Origin: Monosiga brevicollis MX1
Lineage: Eukaryota > Opisthokonta > Choanoflagellata > Craspedida > Salpingoecidae
Direction of reading: 5' to 3'
Length of the DNA stretch: 19,181 nucleotides
Assembly (NCBI RefSeq): GCF_000002865.3
Contig: NW_001865059.1
Coordinates: 646,389-665,569, forward strand
Both the position numbers and the translations under genes were made by a program. The notes under the pieces were generated by a model. The model was given only the letters and a program-made list of their open reading frames with translations. It was not told the origin of the DNA and searched no databases. This document shows, piece by piece, positions 10,161-17,315 of the stretch (positions are counted from its first letter, which is position 1; the number at the start of each line of letters is the position of its first letter).

Positions 10161-10690
10161 GTCGTTGGTACAGGGCAAGGTAGAACTGGGAGGATGCCGA
10201 GGTGTGGTGACGGCAAGAAACTGATGTCGTCTTGGTCGAAGCGCGCTGCCGAGCCAGAGCCTTGGCGCGCCAGGGATGGAGCGGATACATGGCCTGTCCG
10301 CTCGGAATGGGCAAACGTAAACATGCCAACCCTGAATCAGCATGTGATGATGATCATACATCTGCGTGTCCAGTGGTGCGCATCCACTCGGTAGAAGGGT
10401 GAAGCACAAGCAGTCAGGAGGGCTCTTGCCGCGATGGCCCTTAATCCAAAAGACAGCGCGCTGCCATTCACACCATTTGACGTCCCGTCGGTGATTGCTT
10501 GCTGGCTTGCAAATTAAATTTGTCAGAAAATGTCATTCAAGTTCAGTTGGTAACAGAGCTTTTTGCGATCTGCGCAGACAGACGCGCAGACGCGGCAGAC
10601 GGCAGAGATCTGAGGTCACGCAGCACGTTTATGGGCCTTGGGTGATGGATGGATGAATGGAAGGGTGGATGGATACGCACTGCCACCGTG
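10161..10690. promoter_or_regulatory. Head-to-head intergenic region, candidate bidirectional promoter
   Basis: The secreted propeller gene starts leftward at 10160 and the secreted repeat gene starts rightward at 10691, leaving 530 bp that must contain both 5' leaders and promoters unless these lie further inside. An AT-rich patch sits at about 10508-10545 (AAATTAAATTTGTCAG). A degenerate GGAT/GGATGGAT repeat lies at about 10645-10674, just before the right-hand start. No canonical TATA or CCAAT motif is obvious, so the promoter role is inferred from orientation only. Confidence 0.45.
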
Positions 10691-13600
10691 ATGTGGCGTT
10701 GGGCCGTGTGCAGCCTTGTGGTGATGGTGCTGGGCTCAGGGTTGGTGGTGCACGCTGCATTGGACAATGATGAGCCCCTTATCGGGGTTGATCTGAATGG
10801 CAATCTCTACATCAACACCTCGACGGCGGGTGGCAATCCACGCTTGCTGTTAAATGGGGTCGATGTGCTTCAGGAGCTGGCTGAGCTGCGTGAAGTATGC
10901 TCTGAAAGGCCGGGGACGTTCTCAGGCACAGTTGACTGTCGGCTGGAGAATGTGCCCCCGAATGTGACGCACATCTTGGGCAACATCAGTCTGCTGTCCT
11001 GCCCACTCCTGGTGGCAGAGGATCTGCAAGTTTTTGCAAAACTCGTGCATGTCAGCGGAGACTTGAGAATCGAAGTACGTTGGAACGTGTTGGCGGTTTC
11101 TCGACGTTTGCTAGCTCGGATGAGCATCAGTGTATCACGCCACCGTGGCAAGATGAGCTCGCCGTGTTTGACACAATCGTGGTCAACACAAGTCTTTTTA
11201 CGTCTGATGATCGTGCCGTGAAGTCAGGTGTGCTCTTGATAAATGTGCGATTCTGAGCAGCTCATTCTGTGCTTTGCTCGCTCGAGCAGAACAATGCCGC
11301 CCTGGTCAACGTAGATGGGTTTGCAAGTGTCACAAGTGTCGGTGGCCGCTTGTCCATCAGAGTGCGTTGTTGTGTGGCAGCCTGCCATGCGTGTGTGGAC
11401 GCGGGGTCGGTGCGGTGTTTGTGAGCAACTGAGACGCTGTATTTGCTGGCTTGAGCAGGATAATGGTGTGCTGACCAATCTGGCTGGGCTTGGTAATATC
11501 GTCAGTGTCGGCGGCTACTTGTCCGTCAGCGTACGTTGTCGTTTGAGGACATGCCATGCCGTTGAACCGTGTTTAGAGGTGGACGGACAAACAAGGAGGC
11601 CCATGTGTTTGTGGGCCCCTGACCTTTGCTGCCTCGCGCAGGATAATGGCGCCCTAACCGATGTGGATGGGCTTGGCAACATCTCCAGCGTTGGCGGCTA
11701 CTTGTCCATCGTTGTACGTCAGCGCGTGCAAGCGTGTAATCTTGACGTATCCGGTGTGCATGTATGAGAGGACGTTGTCATGCCTTTGTGTTTGTCATCG
11801 TCTGATGCCAGTTCTGTTGCCGCAACCAGTCCAATTACGTTTTAGCCAATGTGGATGGACTTGGGAGCATCACCGGCGTCGACGACTGCGTGTACATCAG
11901 TGTAGGTGGTCGAACGAGAACGTGTCATGCTGATGGCGCGTGTGTGGATGTGCGTAAGAGCAAATTATGAGGATGGAGAGCTCGTGCGCGTCTAATGTTT
12001 TGTCACGCTGGCTTGGACAGTCCAACGACGGTCTGACCAATTTGCATGGACTTGGAAGTATCACCAGCATTGGTGACTGCTTGTACATCCGTGTAGGTGG
12101 CCAGTTGGCGTGGACGTGGGCGAGCGGATTCGCACAACGTGTATGCGCGTCCAGTGATTGATTCGGTTGCATCCATGATGTGAGCAGGATAATGACGACC
12201 TCGCCAACGTGGATGGACTTGAAAGTGTCACGAGCGTCGGCGGCTTCTTGGACATTGTTGTACGTTGTTGGTCAGGGCGTGTCACTTTTGGTGAACGCAG
12301 GTGCGCGACGGGTAGCGTCTATTCCGATGTCTTATTCTTCTGCATCGAACAGGGCAATGATGGTCTAACAAATTTGAACGGGCTTGGAAATATCACCAGT
12401 GTCGGCGGCTACGTGTACATCTACGTACGTTTCATGAGGGCATGTCGCTTGTAATATCGCGCTCAGTTGGACGTTAAAAAGTGGAGGTTCAAGTGTCTGT
12501 GAGCGTCTCATGCCTTGCGTTGCTGGCTCGGACAGCTCAATTCTGCCCTGACCAATCTGGATGGTCTTGGAAGCGTATCAAGTTTAGGCGGCTACTTACA
12601 GATCCGTGTACGTTGTTGATGGTGGTGGGTGTCAATGCGTGCGAGTAGAAAATGAGAAGGATGCGCTAATTGCAATGTTGCGTTGTCTTGGACAGTCCAA
12701 TACTGCCTTGAGCGATGTGAATGGACTTGGAAGCATCACAAGCGTGGGCGGTTACTTGAACATTAGAGTACGTTGTTGTGTAGGGACGCGTCATGTCGAA
12801 TGTCACGCGTGTATTAATGTGGGTGGGCGTATTATGCGGTTGGTGCGTGTTTGAGTCTCTCGTCCCTAACTTCACTGGACTAAACAGGATAATGACGTAT
12901 TGAGCAATGTGGATGGACTTGAAAAGATCACAAGCATCGATGGCTTCTTGCACATCAGAGTACGTGGTTATGTGGCGTGTGCTTTTGCATGTCATGCTTG
13001 TATGTACATACGTTGGCATAATAGGAGGGCTATAATGTTATTACATTTGTGTGCCTCTGATTGTTCCTTTTTTTGCTCTCTTGAGCAGTCCAATGCGGCC
13101 CTGAGCAATGTGAATGGACTTGGAAATGTCGCAAGCGTCGGCGGCTTTCTGTACTTGAGAGTACGTCGTTGTGTGTGCTTCTGCATGTTGCGCGTGTCTG
13201 AATTGGGTGAGCGGGTGGGGATGGTTCGTTTTGTGAAAGCCTGTTGTCTCATCTTGTTGTTTTGGGTAGAACAACGACGCCTTGACCAATGTAGATGGCT
13301 TTGGAAGTATCACAAGGCTCATCAGCAACTTGGACATCTACGTACGTTGATATGACTTGATATGACGCATGTGTGTGGACGCGCCTGTGTAGAATCTGAG
13401 AGACATGTATTTGCTCGCGTCTGATGCTTCTCGTGTTGCTGTTTCAAACAGGACAATGGTAACCTGACCAATGTGGATGGACTTGAAAATATAACCAGCG
13501 TTGACGGCTTCTTGTCCATTAGAGTACGTTGTGGTGTGGAGCGTGTCACTGTGAGTGTCGCGTGTGTCTGGAAGTGGGTGAGCATGGATTGCAATGTGTT

Positions 13601-14167
13601 CGTGGGCGTCGAGTGTCTCACCTTGCTGTCTCGAGTAGTCCAATCCCGCCTTGACCAATGTGGGTGGGCTCGGCAGTCTTGCCAACATTGGTGACTATTT
13701 GCACATTGAAGTATGTTGCCAAATGGTGATAATGTCGCGTATGGGGCCGTGAGTACGATGTTTGGGATGGCTGAGCCGTAGCTGACGACTCGTGCACTGT
13801 TGCGCTGGCTCGGACAGCACAATGGCAACCTGACCAATGTGGATGGACTTGGACGCACGACCCGCGTCGGTGGCAACTTGGAAATTAGCGTACGCTGTTG
13901 CATGACGTCGTATCGTTTTGGATGTCGTGCTTGTATGCACATGGGCGGGCAGTCAGTGTATCTGTGAGCGTCTGATGGTTTGTGTGCTGACTCGCGTAGT
14001 ACAATTCCGTGCTGGCAAGTGTGAGTGGACTTGGAAACATTAGCAGCGTCGATGGCAGCCTACGAATTTGCTCGAATCCTCAACTCAACACATCAACAGT
14101 ACCAAACTTGATTCAATTGTCGGGTTCTTGCCGCGTTGTCACCAGCGAAGAATGCACGCCTTGCTGA
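10691..14167 (+). CDS. Secreted receptor-L-domain-like repeat protein, 17 exons, one 24-aa repeat per internal exon
   Basis: Exon 1 (10691-11074) carries a signal peptide (MWRWAVCSLVVMVLGSGLVVHA), a leader with LNGNLYINTS and VLQELAELREVC, and a degenerate first repeat ending GDLRIE. ATG 10691 is preferred because it opens directly on the signal peptide; in-frame ATG 10649 would add 14 residues. Exons 2-16 are each exactly 72 nt, phase 0 at both ends, each encoding one 24-residue repeat with N at position 2, L at 5, G at 10, L/F at 11, S/T at 15-16, usually GG at 18-19, L/V at 21 and I/V/L at 23. Exon 17 (14000-14167) encodes a last repeat plus a Cys-containing cap, then TGA. Total 543 aa. 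The repeat resembles the turns of receptor L-domains (as in EGFR/insulin receptors) and related solenoids of bacteria and protists, predicting a right-handed beta-helix. No membrane segment is seen. Likely role: extracellular recognition or adhesion; ligand unknown. Potential N-glycosylation sites include NVT, NIS and NIT. Confidence 0.9.
11290..14071 (+). repeat. Tandem exon-plus-intron array: fifteen 72-nt exons and the repeat part of exon 17
   Basis: Exon starts: 11290, 11459, 11642, 11830, 12021, 12188, 12353, 12536, 12696, 12888, 13089, 13270, 13452, 13639, 13818, then terminal 14000. Each of the first fifteen is 72 nt long. Unit spacing is 160-201 bp, mean about 180. Introns are 88-129 nt. 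Most donors are GTACGT, with GTGCGT after 11361, GTAGGT after 11901 and 12092, GTATGT after 13710 and GTACGC after 13889. Many introns end in variants of TTGCTGGCTCGGACAG or CTTGAGCAG, and several contain a GTTGTGTG...CGTGT segment after the donor, so intron DNA is shared as well as exon DNA. Exon 13270-13341 is the most divergent repeat, lacking the GG. Confidence 0.92.
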
Positions 14168-14832
14168 ATCGTCTCGAGGGGCGCAAGTTCTACATGCACG
14201 AGTCAGCAGATAAATCACGGCATAATACGGCGGCGAAGCATAGTTGGACACCATTCCCACTTGGTAGATGTCTTTATTTATCCGAGTTCATGCGTGCCAC
14301 GACCTTGGATTGTGGGATTGTAAAACGGCCCGCCATGTTGCTTTTTGTTCTGTCTTTTTTTGCTGCGCAACAAACCCTGTCATCGTCGTCTGAAAGCCAA
14401 TGGGCAGCTGTGCTGCACATCGGTCGTGCCATTTCTTCTGAGCAATATTTGTCAGGGGCTGTTTTGGCGCTGGCTGCGGTTTGGGACCAATTGATGCAAG
14501 ACCTGGCGCCCAGACCTTCACAAGCGTGCGGCCGCACCGAGCGTGCCGACGGGCCGCGCGCACCGGGGCCGAAGCGCCAAGAGCCCGTGAATTGAGATGG
14601 GAACATCAAGGCAATGTGCGTGGACGCCCGCAGCAGGCCCGGCCAATACCTTAATCCTGCTTGACGGCATAAAATTACAGGGCAACGCGCATCGCGACGG
14701 CACGTCATACTCAATTCAGTCGCCAACTTACCCACGCCCCTGCCCAGAAACAAATAAACAACTAAAACCCAATTCTGCCACACGGTTATCACCTCGGGAT
14801 GGCATTGAAAGGATGAGCGTCACGGTCAGGCG
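14168..14832. other. Convergent intergenic region
   Basis: This 665-bp stretch lies between the stop codons of the repeat gene (+) and the unrecognised 465-aa gene (-). It includes a GC-rich block at about 14521-14581, an AATAAA at 14753-14758 on the plus strand (590 bp past the repeat gene's stop), and TTTATTTA near 14273 (AATAAA on the minus strand, about 555 bp past the other gene's stop). Either could be a polyadenylation signal, but the distances are long. Open frames on both strands here have no supporting features. Confidence 0.55.
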
Positions 14833-16295
14833 TCACAAAGTATGATCGATATGCTGACACGACGTGAGGGCTTGCATTGACCGCAGCAGCGGCATGCCCA
14901 GAACAGCTACTTTGCAAACATCAGAAAAGATAATACCCTCCACCTCCATGGCGGAGGCCTCTCTGACAACATTGTCGAGGGCAAATAAGAGCTTCTCATC
15001 CAGCCGGCCCGAAGTCTTGCGTGTTGGGTGCTGAGCGAGCACCTGCGGAAATACACACGCTGGGTCATCATCACCTTCGAAGAGCATATCGAGCACCCTG
15101 CGGCTTAGGAGCATCGGTGGCGTGCACCCCATGTCAACCATGGCTCAAAAGCTGCGGAAGACCTGGCCCGCAGCTCACGCTTGGCTCTGATAAAGTCACG
15201 CTTGTTGCCATATGTAGTGTCATCTTGGCACTCAACGAGCGCAATGTCGCCACCGCTGGGCAGTTGGGATGCCGTGGAGACGATCAATGCATCTTGGCCA
15301 GAGTCACAGGCGCGCTGTTGTGCTTGTCTTTCCGTTGAAACTGCCTGGTCAATCAGAGAGTCCACGGTCTCGTTTCCCGTGTAGACGATCCATTGATTGG
15401 GCACGGCCTTGCGGATCTTGTCGAGCATGGGCACCAGGTGCGTCTGCAGGCGCTCAAGCCGTTCTGAGACAGGTGTCTTGTCGACGACACGTGTACTTCC
15501 AGACGTCTGGTGCTTCAACTGCCGGGCAGCATGCCGTGCCTCTTGTTCTTCGAGGATGGCCTTGAGCGCCGCGGGCAGGGTGGTGTCCAACTCGTCGTCA
15601 GCCTTAGGCGCTCCGCTGGCAAATGCGAGCGTCTTGGACAAGCGAGACGCAGCAGGCTGCACATGGGTAGCTAGCTTCGTGAGGTGGGCGGCCTTGAGCC
15701 GTGCTACAATGTAGTACTTCTGCGCTCTCAGACGCACGACATCGATAACGTGGTCGTGGGCAAAGTAGAAGCGCTGTGCAAACATAGCGGCATGCGTTTG
15801 CAGGTTGAGATCGTGCAAGCTGTGTGCGGTATACTCCTTGGCCACAGAGGCCACGGACACTGCGCACTGGTCCTGGCCCGGCAGCAAGTCATAGCAAACT
15901 CGGAGACGTTCCTGGCCGTTGCGCACACTGAGCGAGAGGTTCTGATTTCGGAGGCGCCAGTCTGACGTATCTCGCACCAGCTCGCCAAAGGAGCGCACAC
16001 GCAGGCACGGGCCCAGGGCATCGCACAACGCCTTCCAGTCACCCGAGTCCTTGGGGCGCGCGTGGAAGTGGACGTCGAATGTCGTCGTCTCCAAGAAAGA
16101 CCGCACCTCCTTCAAGAAATTGTCGACCTTGTTGTCTTCAAAATCACTGTCAAAGCACTCCTTGGCCGCATTTTGCAAGCAATGAGGCGGTGTCTTTTGA
16201 CAGACCCTCTGAATCAAGACGACGGCATCCTCGCTGAGCTCTTCCGGCACGGCATCAGCAGCTGCCGCAATCGCCAGCTCGGTTCTGGCAGCCAT
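14833..16295 (-). CDS. Unrecognised 465-aa protein, 2 exons
   Basis: Exon 1 is 16295-15163 and exon 2 is 15097-14833. They are joined by a 65-nt phase-2 intron with donor CCAG|GTCTTC, a CTAAG branch-like motif (GCTCCTAAGC) about 10 nt before the acceptor, and acceptor GCCGCAG. Splicing removes an in-frame stop and joins RAKRELRAR to VLDMLFEGDDDPACVF. The protein starts MAARTELAIAAAADAVPEEL and has no signal peptide or membrane segment. The first about 200 residues are mixed alpha/beta in look (VDNFLKEVRSFLETTTFDVHFHARPK, split here only by description). Residues about 255-310 are charged and likely helical (LEEQEARHAARQLKH). The C-terminal third has several hydrophobic strands (GGDIALVECQDDTTYGNKRD; EGIIFSDVCKVAVLGMP). 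I recognise no family. The DIALVEC segment superficially resembles a nuclease-fold core strand but lacks a clear D-ExK set, so I make no such call. Confidence 0.65.
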
Positions 16296-17315
16296 TCTCC
16301 TGAACGTACTGACTTAGCAAAAAAAATACCAGACATCTCGTCGACCGAAACCATCTGACAATCCATTAAGTTTTTGTCTTACATTGTCTCTCAAGAGAAA
16401 AGAGAGAGAGAGAGGACAAACAGAGAGAGCTATGACGTCAATGTTGGACACTCAGCAAACAAAAGAACAGTCGAACAAACAAAAGAATCAGTGCGTTTGC
16501 GCACAGCGTGTGGTTGTGCAAAGAGAGAGAGACACACAGAAAGAGAGAGAGACAGAGTTCGCGAGAGAGAGAGACAGAGAGAGAGACAGAGAGAGATTCA
16601 GAGAGAGATTCAGAGAGAGAGAGAGACTGTTGTGTGTGTGCACGAGCAAAACTGTCTTTCTTTTCAAGTGCCCCTTCCACACTAAAAGAGAGCTTTGGCT
16701 TGTGTGTGTGTGGTGTCGTACGACTGTCTCGTTGGTGTGTAAACGGCAGTGTGGTGTGCTGATGCTGTTTGGGTGTGCCTGCACTGGTCTTGGTCTGGTC
16801 TTGGTCTGGTCACTGGATCGGGCGCAGTCAGTTTGCTGATTGCATTTCAAGGTAGAACGGGGTCAGGACGGAACCTGACTTGGCTTGAAAAGAGGAAAGA
16901 AGAGAAATAAAAGAAAAAAAAAGGTGCCCGCTGCCTCGGGGAACACGCGCGCGCCGGGCGACCTCAAGTGTGCGACTGACGACGCCCTAGTCTGCTGGTG
17001 GTCAATCACCGCACCATCATACCTGCGGGCTATCCCCTATCCCTGCTCCGCCTCTTCTCTTTTCTCTGTCATTTTTTTCCATCATTGTCTGGCACGTCTT
17101 TGATTGATGCTTGGTGGTGGAGAACCAACGACTTGCGCGTCCCTGATTGCCCCCTCGCGTTCTGGTGCCGCCAGCCGCGGCCGTTGAGCGCCCCGGATCG
17201 GTGGGAACAGAACCATTGATCCGGCCGTTCGGGGCCTTTCTTAGTCTTGGAAACAGTTGGATCGCTTCTCGGCTCGACTACAGCACCGCGCCCCGTCCCT
17301 TCGCGGATCTCTCCC
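16296..17315. other. Divergent intergenic region rich in simple repeats
   Basis: About 1 kb between the starts of the 465-aa gene (-) and the Ser-rich gene (+), so it should contain both promoters and leaders. It holds GA-rich microsatellites (16394-16413 and 16517-16626), a TG run at about 16628-16641, a GGTCTTGGTCT tandem at 16785-16810, an AATAAA at 16906-16911 next to an A run, and a pyrimidine-rich stretch near 17040-17100. Pyrimidine-AG sites shortly before 17316 leave room for an upstream non-coding exon. No RNA gene or protein-coding exon is supported. Confidence 0.6.
16394..16641. repeat. Interrupted GA microsatellite with flanking TG run
   Basis: Blocks of GAGA separated by ACA, ATTC and TTCGC interruptions cover most of 16394-16413 and 16517-16626, followed by GTGTGTGTG. 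It lies 100-350 bp upstream of the minus-strand gene starting at 16295. On that gene's coding strand it is a CT tract. Confidence 0.85.

Noticed and set aside
10124-10361. Longer N-terminal extensions of the propeller protein from in-frame ATGs upstream (near 10361)
   Set aside because: They would bury the signal peptide about 80 residues inside the protein. The start at 10160 (or 10124) places it at the N-terminus.
11290-14071. Regularly spaced repeats of about 180 bp, superficially CRISPR-like or satellite-like
   Set aside because: The conserved parts are 72-nt exons with splice sites and consistent codon structure; the between-repeat parts are introns. The context is a eukaryotic nuclear gene.
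14068-14595. 175-codon plus-strand open frame with a hydrophobic stretch (LLFVLSFFAA)
   Set aside because: It begins out of frame inside the last exon of the repeat gene, from a non-ATG codon. The repeat frame itself ends cleanly with a Cys-containing cap at 14167. No splice or domain evidence supports it.
14274-14792. 172-codon minus-strand open frame
   Set aside because: It starts at GTG, overlaps the previous spurious frame in a GC-rich intergenic stretch, and shows no family motif or plausible splice partner.
16374-16839. Several overlapping open frames rich in Arg/Glu or Ser/Leu on both strands
   Set aside because: They are translations of the GA/CT microsatellite and have no start context or domain.
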